From Magnolia sinica (taxonomy: Eukaryota; Streptophyta; Magnoliopsida; Magnoliales; Magnoliaceae): a stretch of DNA of 64,000 nt. Position numbers and translations under genes: made by a program. Position 1 is the stretch's first letter. Every line of letters starts with the position of its first letter. Location of the stretch: the NCBI RefSeq assembly GCF_029962835.1, contig NC_080574.1, forward strand, positions 28,308,001-28,372,000, written 5' to 3'. The notes under the pieces were generated by a model. That model ran no database searches and was not told the origin of the DNA. It saw only the letters and a program-made list of their open reading frames with translations. Below, piece by piece: positions 25,201 through 31,643 of this stretch.

Positions 25201-28200
25201 TATTCGCTTACCCCGATCCGGCATAAGCACAGACTATACATATTGTTGGATTTATTGACATGTTAAGAAGAATGCTTCCAGATAAAGAAGAACATGACAA
25301 AATTTCAGCTCTACTGGACTTCTATACAAAGAGTGAGGGCATATTCTCAAATAATATCATCATCAGGCATCGGACAATGAATTGCCAAGTAAGTAGTATG
25401 AAGGTCTCGACTCTCTTACAAATAGTTTTTTACGATCCAATCTACAAAATTTAACCCACTTAAATTATTGTTCTCAGCTAACTAGTGGGTTGCCTATGGA
25501 GTTAACACGAATAAGAATGATTCAGCTCTAAAGAAAGTGGCCATCAGGATTCTTAAACTCACATATTTTGCTAACAGTTGCGAGCACATAACAATAATAA
25601 CCGTTATACGTTCCGGGGTCAAAACGGCCGTAACAATCCTATGACAATATTTTTCAACAAATAAAAAAGGGTTGTAACGGCCAATACGGGAGCTGTAACG
25701 GCCGTTAAGGCCCGCATCATAAAGTAACGATGGTGGCCGTTATGGCCACCGTTACCGTTTTGGAATACCTTGGTTGCGAGCGCAACTGGAGCACATTCAA
25801 AGTGCTAAGTTTGGAAAAAAAAAATTGTTAACATGTTATAATTTGGGATAATTGTAACTTGTAAGTGTAAGCTCATGCTTAATGCACTTTCTTTCATGCA
25901 GATTCACAACAAGAAAAGGAATCGCCTTGAACAAAAGAAGCCCGACAACTTAGTATTCGTCCAATACAATTAAAAATTGCGAGAACGATTCTAGGCTAGG
26001 AAAGAAAAGCCTGGTTCTTATGACCCTATCAGCTTAAATGAGTTGGATGCAGATAATGAGTAGCTCGTGGAGACATAGGACCGAGCCTTTACTGGCGAGG
26101 AGCTGACATGGGCCCAAGTTAAAGATGTCGCATACGGATCGACACTTGGAAAAGGTACTTCTGCTCAAAGGCAAAGGAGAGAGAGGCGAGTAGTAGCAGT
26201 CAGCCCATGAAAGAGATTGAGAAGATAGGAGGAGGATATGATAATCAAGTTGAAGATCCACTACTAGATGTTGATGAAATATTAGTACATATAGATGATG
26301 ATGAAACAGAATAAGAAGTATATGTGGAAGAAGGAGATGACTCCAATGATGACAGCGATGATGACGATGGTGGTGATCAAATACCACAATGGCAAATTGA
26401 TCAATGTATATAGCATTTAGTATTATTTTGTTAGTGTAGTATAACTTGTAAATTATATTTCCATTTTCTACAATTAATAATAAATTAATAGCTTGTTCAT
26501 TTCATTGGAACTTGTTAAGTGTCATTTGTTAACTATATTGTTGACTGTTAATGACTTGATGTTTCTTTAATTCACTGTTTAATTGATTTTATTTCACTCC
26601 AATGTATTTTAAATATGTAAAATTAGTTATCTATTATCTTAGGAAAGTTCCCAATAATTTCTTACATTTTTTATATTTTTTCTTATTTTTCTCCTATTTT
26701 TTATTTTTTTTTTTTCAAAGAAAAAAAAAACAAATATGCGGTCACATATGCGATTGCGCGATCACATATGCGCACAGGTTGCGTATGCGATATGACAACA
26801 TTGGGGAGAATGTAAGACATCAGAAGGCCACACATGGCATTAGCCATCGGGGCAGAACAGTGAATGGTTTGGATCAGCTGCACAGGCATAAGGTGGGACC
26901 CATTGAAGCTATGCGTGTACAACCTGCGGTGTGCCTTGAAGTACCATACTCAAACCCTTTTAAGGGTTTTGTATTTGGCTATGGGACTCCTCTCTTCCAG
27001 AGAGGCGTGGAGACACGAGATGCCGGGAATCTGTGATGGGACAGACTCTCGACCGTCAATCAAGCCTATAAACACAAGGTCTCAATCCCCTCTTCGATCA
27101 CCAAACTCTAGCATCGAAAGCCCCATCGATCGTTAGTGAATCGGAGCAAAAAACTCAAGAAATTAACTGGTCGATCTTCTTTGACAAGCTTTTCGATTAG
27201 CATCGATGGTGGATTCAGGTGTGTTACATGTGTATCATGACCCTCTTATCTACTTTCTTGAATAGCATACGGAGATCCAAAATTGAGAAGTTTCATTTTT
27301 CCAACAACGTGTGCGATACAAAACACACAAGTAGTGTCGATATATCCCACCTATTTAATTCGATGAGCATTTTCAATTTTTGATCCATTTTTTTACCATA
27401 AATTGTGTTAAATCAGTGTCAAATGGTTATAAATCCATGATTCTTCATGTTTTGAAGAATCATGGATTTGGAGCTATGATTTCGAGATTTCGGAGAGATG
27501 GGTTGAGTTGTGGAGTATTAGGAAAAATTGAAACTTTCTAATTTCTTGCAAATCAGTTGCAATCTTTGTATCCAAACACAAAATCAAACATGCATGTAAC
27601 TAAACTAGTGATTCTTGGTAATTTGGAGATTTTTTAGAAAAAAATATTTTTTAATTAAAAATGTATTAAAAAAAAAAAACAAATTTCCACTTCGATCAAT
27701 GGTCAATTAGCCCTCACTTCAGAGTATTCAAGAGTGTTTGATGAAATCATCATCACATGCACTAATTTTGAGATTTGGGGGAAGATGGGCTGATTTGTGG
27801 AAAATTGGAGAAAATTCAAAAAATTTCCAAATTTTCTCAGATCAGAGAAGATGAGTATTAGCATTATGTTAGAGAGTATCTTCACTGGTATCATTCTAGT
27901 ATGACCTAAGTATAGTATTGTTAGTTTGTGGAGCAACATTACTATGCCTAGCCCCATCGAGATGGAGATGATGAATTTAAGCCACCGCACTGCTCTATGT
28001 GGATTTGAGCCACAATCACACACATCGTTCATATGCATATTTCTAGTTTTCTACTTCTTCTTTTGCTTTTGAATTTATTGCTTGTGTTTCCGTACATGTC
28101 TTCTTACATTTATAAATTATATGAATAGACTTTGAATATACTAGCATCAATTTAGTCAGACAGCGCATAGTTTAGGAATCCATACAAAGGAAACCTATTA

Positions 28201-29355
28201 TGTGCACTTGTTTTTTGTGATGTTTTGATTTCTAAATGTGTATTGATGTCATTTTTAACAATCACTAAAGTTTCATTGAAATTTTTGACCAATTTTCCAA
28301 TGTTTCCCTATGTTTCTCAACAACGGTGATACATTACGTGATACAACGAATATATCCCATGCGATAACCGATATGTATTTGTATCGCGAGGCTGCAATAC
28401 ATTACACGATAACGATACGGAAAACATTGGTTCAACATTCACCAAACTCAGCCTTAATAACAAGTTGAGGAGCATTTTTTTAAGCACTAATATAAAATGA
28501 GAAGTAATGGGGAGGCTCACTGCTGCGGCCCCACCACACATTGCTCGAGACCATTCATCTAAGAGGTTCCACCATCGATGAGCCTATGGACGCCAATTGG
28601 TTGGACCAGCTTATCAAGTCTTCAGGCCTGGCCGGCCACGGGCTGGATTCAAGCTGGACCAAAGCCAGCCATGCTAATGACAATTCAACCAGCTGCATAC
28701 ATATTTACCATATGTCACGATGATAAGTATAAAAACTACATAAATCTTTAACCTGGTCGAAGTTGAGAGCCCCAGCCTTGTGTTACCCAGTTGGGCACAG
28801 AGCCAGACATGTTTATGCCCCTAGATGTGCCATATGGTGAAAATCTCACCGAACAGAGACGCTCAATATCCAAATTTAAAATTAAAATTTTTTTAAAAAA
28901 AAGGCATGCAACGGCACAAATTTGATCACATTCGTATGGAGAGGAGGTTCACTGATCAGCAGGAATTTTGCCATCTCCATCATCCACAGTCGGCCCTAGA
29001 AGAAGGACGGTCTGGATCAACGAGGGGTGGGGCAGAGACGGGCATTCCTCCCTCTCAAACCTCATACAAGATATCTGTGGTGCATTTCTTATCTCCGAAT
29101 TCTTCAACTGAATGCAGACACAGAGCCCTAACATTCTAGGCTACTAAATGCCACAAGGTGAACTGTACCAAAACGCTTGAAATCCAAAACATCAAGGAAA
29201 GGAGACTATGTTGTTTCTACCTTCTTCGAAGAGTGCGGGATGACGGGCCCCCCACCCGCGGCCGTGCTCGATTGCCGTAGGCCACCAAGTGCTCCAGCTT
29301 TGAGCCGTCTATTCAATGCCTCTCTGAGGAAATTCCTTGAAACCCTAACTGCCAT
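2462..29355 (-). CDS. PYRD: Dihydroorotate dehydrogenase (quinone), mitochondrial; ten exons, 3' end outside window
   Basis: The enzyme oxidises dihydroorotate to orotate and passes electrons through FMN to ubiquinone at the inner mitochondrial membrane (family knowledge). Ten exons with GT-AG borders and matching phase encode 431 residues in the order known for plant PYRD. Residues 1-45 form an Arg-rich presequence. Residues 46-66 are a Gly/Ala/Ile-rich membrane anchor. The FMN-barrel follows with [35 protein letters not shown], the active-site loop [11 protein letters not shown] (serine base of class 2 enzymes), [14 protein letters not shown], and the FMN-phosphate motif [16 protein letters not shown] Ser-rich insert ([20 protein letters not shown]) is of the plant type. 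The ATG at 29355 opens the presequence and matches the usual start. The chain stops at PRIK, about 25-30 residues short of the Arabidopsis protein, and no matching exon is visible at 1-2461. Introns 1, 2 and 7 are swollen by transposable elements. No break is seen in the exons. Confidence 0.95.
2701..2738 (-). CDS. PYRD: PYRD exon 9
   Basis: 38 bases: [12 protein letters not shown] plus two bases of the next Ser codon. This is the start of the FMN phosphate-binding signature. The acceptor is atatcag and the donor is GTATAG. Confidence 0.93.
2909..3046 (-). CDS. PYRD: PYRD exon 8
   Basis: 46 codons, [17 protein letters not shown] to [11 protein letters not shown]. It holds the ISNTT strand and the GGLSGKPLF loop that binds FMN and orotate in the family. 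The acceptor is ctccacag and the donor is GTATGT. Confidence 0.94.
3683..3979. mobile_element. Tourist-like MITE (PIF/Harbinger type)
   Basis: 297 bases flanked by TAA on both sides (3680-3682 and 3980-3982), the target duplication typical of Tourist elements. The ends match as inverted repeats: GGACCTGTTTGATTGCGTGG on the left and GGGCATCTTTGATTATGTGG on the right, opposite strand. There is no coding capacity. It abuts the LINE remnant at 3983. Confidence 0.65.
3983..5085 (-). mobile_element. L1-type LINE remnant, reverse transcriptase region
   Basis: On the minus strand the order is that of plant L1 ORF2: [15 protein letters not shown] with GDNNTR, then [88 protein letters not shown] and [21 protein letters not shown]. 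These are reverse transcriptase blocks ending before the FxDD motif. Several in-frame stops and at least one frameshift show it is dead. Both ends are missing. It lies in PYRD intron 7 in the same orientation as the gene. Confidence 0.85.
5086..6932. other. Rest of PYRD intron 7, low-complexity and AT-rich
   Basis: No gene seen. A poly-A tract interrupted by single C residues spans about 5665-5780. The segment 5590-6488 has weakly similar ends (CATGGTTCAGAA and, opposite strand, CCTGGTTCAAAA) and GATATC-like repeats, so it may be a worn hAT-type MITE, but no target duplication is visible. Confidence 0.4.
5665..5780 (+). repeat. A-rich low-complexity tract
   Basis: Runs of four to eight A separated by single C over about 115 bases. 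Lys/Asn/Gln- or Phe-rich ORFs read from it are artefacts. Confidence 0.8.
6933..6962 (-). CDS. PYRD: PYRD micro-exon 7
   Basis: A 30-base exon encoding [10 protein letters not shown], found by matching the known order of plant PYRD. The acceptor is ttctag and the donor is GTAACT. It is too short for ORF callers and easy to miss. The next intron is 3.9 kb. Confidence 0.9.
7053..7160 (-). CDS. PYRD: PYRD exon 6
   Basis: 36 codons, [19 protein letters not shown] to [10 protein letters not shown], including the LVKIAPDL strand whose lysine contacts FMN in this family. The acceptor is cataag and the donor is GTACTC. Confidence 0.93.
7266..7346 (-). CDS. PYRD: PYRD exon 5 (active-site loop)
   Basis: 27 codons, [19 protein letters not shown] to LVKK. 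It contains the SPNTPGLR signature of dihydroorotate dehydrogenases with the catalytic-loop serine. The donor is a weak-looking GTTGGT, chosen because it alone keeps the frame into [10 protein letters not shown]. Confidence 0.93.
7552..7807 (-). CDS. PYRD: PYRD exon 4
   Basis: 256 bases, beginning with the last base of the split Gly codon. It encodes [19 protein letters not shown], the Ser-rich plant insert, [18 protein letters not shown] and [16 protein letters not shown]. The acceptor is ttggcag and the donor is GTATGC. Confidence 0.95.
8033..8356 (-). CDS. PYRD: PYRD exon 3
   Basis: 324 bases. The first base completes the Cys codon, giving [16 protein letters not shown] across the junction. 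It carries [30 protein letters not shown] (part of the FMN and substrate pocket) and [18 protein letters not shown]. It ends two bases into the Gly codon of [11 protein letters not shown] at a GTAAGC donor. Confidence 0.95.
8852..9522 (+). mobile_element. 5'-truncated LINE tail with zinc-binding domain
   Basis: An open frame of 190 codons matches the zf-RVT domain at the C-terminus of plant L1 ORF2: [27 protein letters not shown] (shortened: [13 protein letters not shown]), then [18 protein letters not shown] with the Cys/His pattern, and [13 protein letters not shown] near the end. A short 3' UTR and an A-rich tail (AAAAAAATAAATAAATAAAA) follow. It is a typical dead-on-arrival insertion in PYRD intron 2, opposite to the gene. 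No target duplication was identified. Confidence 0.85.
9638..10522. mobile_element. hAT-like MITE with TAGGGCTGTC ends
   Basis: The ends are inverted repeats: TAGGGCTGTCAACGGGGC on the left and TAGGGCTGTCTATGGGCCCC on the opposite strand at the right. The inside is noncoding and rich in GGTCCAGGTC and AACCCAACC-type repeats. The flanks AACAATTG and AACATAAG match at 5 of 8 bases, a weak 8-bp target duplication. It contains a second MITE (10080-10465). Confidence 0.55.
10080..10465. mobile_element. hAT-type MITE, CCGTAACGG family, copy 1
   Basis: 386 bases. Left end CAAGGTGTTCCGTAATGGTA, right end on the opposite strand CATGGTGTGCCGTAACCGTT. The flanking octamers ATCTAAAC and GTCTAAAC differ by one base, as expected for an old 8-bp hAT target duplication. 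The body is dense in CCGTTACGG/CCGTAACGG. It is nested in the MITE 9638-10522. A relative lies at 25585-25772. Confidence 0.75.
10537..10992 (-). repeat. Chromovirus 3' LTR
   Basis: 456 bases, TGTTATG to GTAACA. It matches 15311-15746 and carries a small internal duplication around CCCAACTTTTCCCACTACAC. It is preceded by target duplication CTAAC. Confidence 0.92.
11004..12327 (-). mobile_element. Chromovirus integrase and chromodomain
   Basis: The integrase zinc region ([20 protein letters not shown]) is followed by the core ([53 protein letters not shown]). The C-terminal part has [26 protein letters not shown] and [11 protein letters not shown]. It ends in a chromodomain ([21 protein letters not shown]). 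A chromodomain here defines a chromovirus and in the family guides insertion to particular chromatin. Confidence 0.9.
12311..13841 (-). mobile_element. Chromovirus reverse transcriptase and RNase H region
   Basis: Reverse transcriptase blocks [38 protein letters not shown] and [16 protein letters not shown], then [13 protein letters not shown]. RNase H follows with [18 protein letters not shown] and the later ADALSRSNY. The order and spacing fit Ty3/gypsy pol. Confidence 0.9.
13866..15305 (-). mobile_element. Chromovirus gag and protease region
   Basis: The gag part shows [20 protein letters not shown] and [12 protein letters not shown], typical of plant Ty3 gag. A zinc-knuckle-type segment [13 protein letters not shown] follows, then the aspartic protease motif [12 protein letters not shown] and the later [12 protein letters not shown]. 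It belongs to the element 10537-15746. Confidence 0.88.
15311..15746 (-). repeat. Chromovirus 5' LTR
   Basis: 436 bases, TGTTACG to GTAACA, followed by target duplication CTAAC (15747-15751). The primer-binding site lies directly beside it at about 15296-15307. Confidence 0.92.
15943..16025 (-). CDS. PYRD: PYRD exon 2 (membrane anchor)
   Basis: 83 bases: 27 codons plus TG of a split Cys codon. It encodes [16 protein letters not shown], the single membrane helix, then [11 protein letters not shown]. The acceptor is ctgcag and the donor is GTACAT. It lies alone between introns of 13.2 and 7.6 kb, only 192 bases from the chromovirus target duplication. Because 83 is not a multiple of 3, skipping it would shift the frame. 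Confidence 0.93.
16026..16728. other. Start of PYRD intron 1, no gene
   Basis: AT-rich intron sequence with a poly-A stretch near 16081-16103 and a long pyrimidine tract (listed separately). No coding similarity. Confidence 0.6.
16308..16405 (+). repeat. Pyrimidine-rich microsatellite (TTTTC-type)
   Basis: About 100 bases of T and C, mostly TTTTC and TCTTT units. The Lys/Arg-rich opposite-strand ORF over it is an artefact. Confidence 0.8.
16729..17135 (-). mobile_element. 5'-truncated LINE tail
   Basis: On the minus strand, [29 protein letters not shown] and [21 protein letters not shown] match the C-terminal end of L1 ORF2 in the same way as the copy at 8852-9522. A 3' UTR follows that reads CTAGTAAAATTTATTATTTC and ends in a short A tract. 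It lies in PYRD intron 1 in sense orientation. No target duplication was found. Confidence 0.75.
17422..17883 (+). mobile_element. TRIM-like miniature LTR element
   Basis: Two direct repeats, 17422-17594 (173 bases) and 17654-17883 (230 bases), share TGCA-GGGCATTTTCACACCGGG at the start, CCCATGCGATGTGGGGC in the middle and TTAATTGTCCT(A/G)CA at the end. The second carries about 57 extra bases. Only about 60 bases separate them, starting with GGTATCAGAGCGGG, a tRNA-Met type primer site. There is no coding capacity. Size and layout fit a terminal-repeat retrotransposon in miniature. No 5-bp target duplication was found. Confidence 0.7.
18237..19679 (+). mobile_element. 5'-truncated LINE inserted in Copia LTR, 16-bp target duplication
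   Basis: Flanked by a perfect 16-base duplication TAAGGTGGGGCCCGCT (18221-18236 and 19680-19695), the hallmark of target-primed reverse transcription. The insert carries the LINE C-terminal region: [40 protein letters not shown], then a worn zf-RVT domain ending HLFIHCP and later [12 protein letters not shown]. The 3' end is short and A-rich. It is interrupted by the hAT 18977-19556. Confidence 0.9.
18977..19556. mobile_element. Non-autonomous hAT element, 580 bases
   Basis: A perfect 8-bp target duplication CTCAACTC (18969-18976 and 19557-19564). Ends TAGTGTTGTCATGTGTG and, opposite strand, CAATGTTGTCGAATCGC. Subterminal regions hold repeated GCATATGCG and GATCACATAT motifs. The interior matches the hAT at 24735-26803 at both sides (for example TTTTAAATATGTAAAATTA and GCCTATAAAAA-type segments) but has no transposase, so it is an internal-deletion derivative. 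A CT microsatellite lies at about 19195-19221. Confidence 0.9.
20089..22180 (+). other. Long leader of the Copia element, no coding recognised
   Basis: Between the primer site and gag lie about 2.1 kb with no domain I recognise. An open frame at 20168-20662 begins with an ATG 80 bases after the primer site but shows no similarity. Copia leaders are usually much shorter. The stretch may be a captured sequence or an old insertion without visible ends. Confidence 0.5.
22180..23910 (+). mobile_element. Copia gag region with zinc knuckle
   Basis: Segments of Copia gag are recognisable: [20 protein letters not shown], then [20 protein letters not shown] and later a zinc knuckle [12 protein letters not shown]. 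It is broken with many breaks and is interrupted by the MITE 22942-23730. Its function in live relatives is to form the particle shell and bind RNA. Confidence 0.75.
22942..23730. mobile_element. hAT-type MITE rich in GATATCG motifs, inside gag
   Basis: 789 bases. The ends are inverted repeats: CAGTATTCGAAGTATCTGTA and, opposite strand, CATTGTTCAAAGTATCCCCA. The flanking octamers ATGGTAGG and ACGGTAGG match at 7 of 8 bases. The interior has many GATATCG, CAATATC and CGATAAT repeats and no coding sequence. Confidence 0.75.
23911..24734 (+). other. 3' part of Copia element up to the purine tract, no domain recognised
   Basis: About 820 bases between the zinc knuckle and the purine tract AAAGTGGGAGAA. 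No protease, integrase or reverse transcriptase motif is seen. It may be worn gag-downstream sequence. Confidence 0.5.
24957..26400 (+). pseudogene. hAT transposase pseudogene
   Basis: Three stretches in the order of plant hAT (DUF659-type) transposases are visible. The first, LEPLV-like ([17 protein letters not shown]), runs through [11 protein letters not shown]. The second is [20 protein letters not shown] to [10 protein letters not shown]. The third is the C-terminal dimerisation region CERNWSTFK, then [22 protein letters not shown]. The dimerisation region is cut at its Cys-Glu by the MITE 25585-25772, which duplicated GTTGCGAG. In-frame stops occur within and between stretches, and an acidic tail follows. 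The N-terminal zinc finger (BED) and much of the catalytic domain are not recognised. It is dead. A live copy would cut and paste elements with these ends. Confidence 0.85.
25585..25772. mobile_element. hAT-type MITE, CCGTAACGG family, copy 2
   Basis: 188 bases flanked by a perfect 8-bp duplication GTTGCGAG (25577-25584 and 25773-25780). The right end on the opposite strand, CAAGGTATTCCAAAACGGTA, resembles the CAAGGTGTTCCGTAATGGTA end of the copy at 10080. The interior shares GTAACGGCCGTTA-type motifs. The left end is worn. Confidence 0.8.
26811..27306 (+). repeat. 3' LTR of the intron-1 Copia element
   Basis: 496 bases, TGTAAGACATC to TTTCCAACA, uninterrupted. It aligns with both pieces of the 5' LTR. 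Confidence 0.85.
27307..29220. other. Remainder of PYRD intron 1
   Basis: No gene seen. The piece 28321-28432 is rich in GCGATAC/CGATAACG motifs and ends in CCAATGTTTTCCGTATCG on the opposite strand. With GTGTGCGATACAAAACAC at about 27311 it may form a worn hAT-type MITE, but the left end and target duplication are not clear. Confidence 0.4.
29221..29355 (-). CDS. PYRD: PYRD exon 1 (mitochondrial presequence)
   Basis: 45 codons, phase 0, beginning [14 protein letters not shown] and ending HSSKK before a GTAGAA donor. Five arginines among the first 20 residues and no acidic residue except one Glu fit a mitochondrial targeting peptide. It splices to the GRLLTG start of exon 2 across a 13.2-kb intron. 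Confidence 0.9.
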
Positions 29356-29372
29356 CGTTTCTTGTATGAGAA

Positions 29373-29381
29373 AAACCCTAA
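29373..29381 (+). promoter_or_regulatory. Telo-box AAACCCTAA
   Basis: Perfect telo-box 18 bases upstream of the ATG, in the 5' leader. A second perfect copy (29340-29348) lies within the first codons of exon 1. Telo-boxes near transcription starts are known from plant ribosomal and cell-cycle genes. Confidence 0.6.
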
Positions 29382-29554
29382 CCCCTCAGCTTCAAAGATG
29401 TAAAAGGAGCTCCTCCTTGTTATTCCTCTGCCGATAAAGAAAATGAGAGAGGGAGAAAAAGATATGGGAGTGGGAAAATAGAGAATTTCTGTTTTGAGAT
29501 TCGAGAGCGAAAATGCGGAGAGATTTCTAGGGTCGGAAAAGAAAGGCGAGAGCT

Positions 29555-29562
29555 TTTCGCGC
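29555..29562 (+). promoter_or_regulatory. Consensus E2F site TTTCGCGC
   Basis: An exact match to the E2F consensus TTTSSCGC, 200 bases upstream of the ATG in a GC-rich patch. E2F controls S-phase nucleotide synthesis genes in plants. Binding here is inferred. Confidence 0.55.
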
Positions 29563-29702
29563 CTCTGCGCTTTTTTCTTTTTATTGTCAGCGGTAGGAGC
29601 AACGAGAGAGGGAGATACTGCACACAGCCCTTCTTATTCGCGCCTTCTGAGGTGGTGGAGATATTACACAATGCTCCGGCCGAATGTCCGTACGGTAGTG
29701 TT

Positions 29703-29731
29703 TGGGCTTTGAGTTTGTGAAAGTGGGCCCA
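29703..29731 (+). promoter_or_regulatory. Site II elements TGGGCT and TGGGCCCA
   Basis: TGGGCT at 29703-29708 and the palindrome TGGGCCCA at 29724-29731 match TGGGCY site II motifs. These act with telo-boxes in TCP-regulated plant promoters, many of them for mitochondrial proteins. Confidence 0.45.
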
Positions 29732-29740
29732 TGATCCGGT

Positions 29741-30557
29741 GATCCAAACCAATCACACGATGCACCAGGATGTGGAGGGCCTATGAAGCATAAATCTCGC
29801 AGATGTAAATATCCTAACCCTTCAAATAGTGCTGGAATTAATAGACAGCTAAGAAACAAAATACAGCAAAGGTGGGCCATAAATTGGAAGAACCAAATTT
29901 TTAAAAAAAATTAAAAAAATGGAGGGTTTCCTTGTCCAGGGTGAGACCATCGTGTCAACGGCTTGGATCAATGAACGACCATGAGTCCAACCTGTAAAAA
30001 CTCTCAGCTTGGGGAAAGGGAGTTCATTTCGCCAAAGCCGCAGCTTAGGAAAGCCAGCATGCGTGCGACATTGGGCCCACGTGCGGAGATGGTCTGATGA
30101 TCAGAGTCGTCCCTGTTATGGGTGCCACTGTATGAGATCCACGTAAGAAACTTGCTCTGTGCAGGTGATTCTGGCCATCAATAAGCGTAGATGAACATAG
30201 AACGTTGAGAAGACCTTTTTAACGGCCCATACTCAACAGAAGAGATCAAAGGTCATCAATGCTTGTTGGCAACAGCTAGTCTGCTGCCTTACGCATAATT
30301 ACACTGACAAGGCGATTCCACTGCAAAGCTTTGTAGGTTAAGCTTAACTTAACAATGCCGTGCTTGGGTCAGCATTGATGAGTAAATGAAATCCAATCCG
30401 TCCATAATATGCGCCCCCTCGTGATATACATGTTTCCAAAATCAGTCCAATGAAAATTCAGGTAGGCCACGCCACAAGAAAGAGTTCGGACAAGGACATT
30501 CTCCATCTAATCCTTTAGATTTTGCTGGCTTAGCCCTGCTCTATGTATGGCATTCAT
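29741..30557. other. Intergenic sequence upstream of PYRD
   Basis: About 0.8 kb without recognisable coding sequence, between the presumed promoter and the Copia 3' LTR that begins at 30558. No divergent gene is seen. Confidence 0.5.
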
Positions 30558-31643
30558 TGTTGGAAAATTTACGGAATAATATTTTTTCTGTAAAATATGA
30601 AATTCGAAAAATACAAATTAATCTAAAATAAAGACAGGCTGAAGAACATCTGAAACGATGTCCTTAAAGCGTTATATGCCTCTACTCAAGTGAATTGAGT
30701 ATGCTTATAGGTTACAGGCAAACCGCTTCTAGGATACGACGAGCCTGGTGTGGGTTTGCGTTCAGCAAACACGAAGGCCCACCAATGGAACTCTGTTACA
30801 CAATGTGGCAAAAATAAAGAAAAGGAAGAATCCCAAAAAAAGAGAAGAAGAATTCTGATATCAGACCACTGCACTGGTCTGCAAATGAACTTGTTCTTAG
30901 ACCACTCTGTTGGTTTGAGTCCGATCTTCAGGCAATGGACCAGAAAAATCTTGTTGTATAGGTTGGTGTATTTGGTCAGTGGGCTCTGATTCGTATGAGT
31001 TTGCTGGAGTGAGTTGAAATGGTTTGAAAACCCATCCAAACTCTCTATTTATAGGCAATGGTGGCTGGGGGGTTATAGTCTGCAGACATAAATTCCATTA
31101 AGTCATTTCTGGTTGTTGGAAACTAGCCGTTTTATGGCCGTTTTTTTACTGTTGTGCATGAGCCATAACCACTGCTGCATGTGATTGTTGTGAGACAGCA
31201 GCTGGCCGTTTTCTAAGTGTTGGGCTAGCCATACAGCAGTTACAGCTGGTCTCTGCACTAATGGCACAGCTGTTACAGTTTCTGCCGTAAAAACTCTTTT
31301 CAGTGTCTCTATATATACTGAGAGATCTCTCTCCCAGTCCTCTAGTCTCTCTGCCAACCAGCCACCCGTCTTAGTCACTTAGTCGCACCGCGACTCGCAC
31401 ACGTGCGAAGTGCAAAGTGCGCTACTAGCGCCTCTACAGCCACACTGCCTCATATGCCCACGCCCTCGCACCGAGCCCGTGACCGAGCCCGAGCACGCTC
31501 ACCTCATGGTCCTCGAACTAGGTAAGCAAATATTATAGTACTCCACTGTTTTCATTTAAACCTAAAACACTTCTCCTCTTTTGTGGGATTATTCCCCAAA
31601 ACTCACAAAAAGGTGTTTTTCAAACACTTTTTTATATATTATA

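Larger units (their letters stand above)
24735..26803 (+). mobile_element. hAT transposon with relic transposase
   Basis: A perfect 8-bp target duplication GGGAGAAT (24727-24734 and 26804-26811). Ends CATTGCTGTCATGTGTAG and, opposite strand, CAATGTTGTCATATCGC. The subterminal regions carry many GCATATGCG and GATCACATATG units. It encodes a broken hAT transposase and is itself hit by a MITE (25585-25772). It sits at the junction of the Copia purine tract and 3' LTR: the duplication includes the first base of the LTR. It is the likely source of the 580-base derivative at 18977-19556. Confidence 0.92.
18148..27306 (+). mobile_element. Copia-type retrotransposon with gag only, carrying nested insertions
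   Basis: LTRs at 18148-20088 and 26811-27306 flank a tRNA-Met primer site (TGGTATCAAAGC, about 20091), a 2-kb leader without recognisable coding, a Copia gag region and a purine tract AAAGTGGGAGAA before the 3' LTR. No protease, integrase or reverse transcriptase is recognised. Four further elements sit in it: a LINE with an inner hAT in the 5' LTR, a MITE in gag, and a hAT (with a MITE) at the purine tract. The LTRs differ by roughly 15-20% by eye, so it is old and broken with many breaks. No target duplication was found. It fills most of PYRD intron 1, opposite to the gene. Confidence 0.85.
29356..29740 (-). promoter_or_regulatory. PYRD: Presumed PYRD promoter and 5' leader
   Basis: The 385 bases upstream of the PYRD ATG. 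No clear TATA box is seen near the gene, so the transcription start is unknown. Three motif types known from plant proliferation and mitochondrial genes occur here: telo-box, E2F site and site II elements, listed separately. Their function is inferred from motif identity only. Confidence 0.6.

Noticed and set aside
29441-30557. Divergent gene sharing the PYRD promoter
   Set aside because: Plus-strand ORFs here are short, lack domain similarity and look like chance frames.
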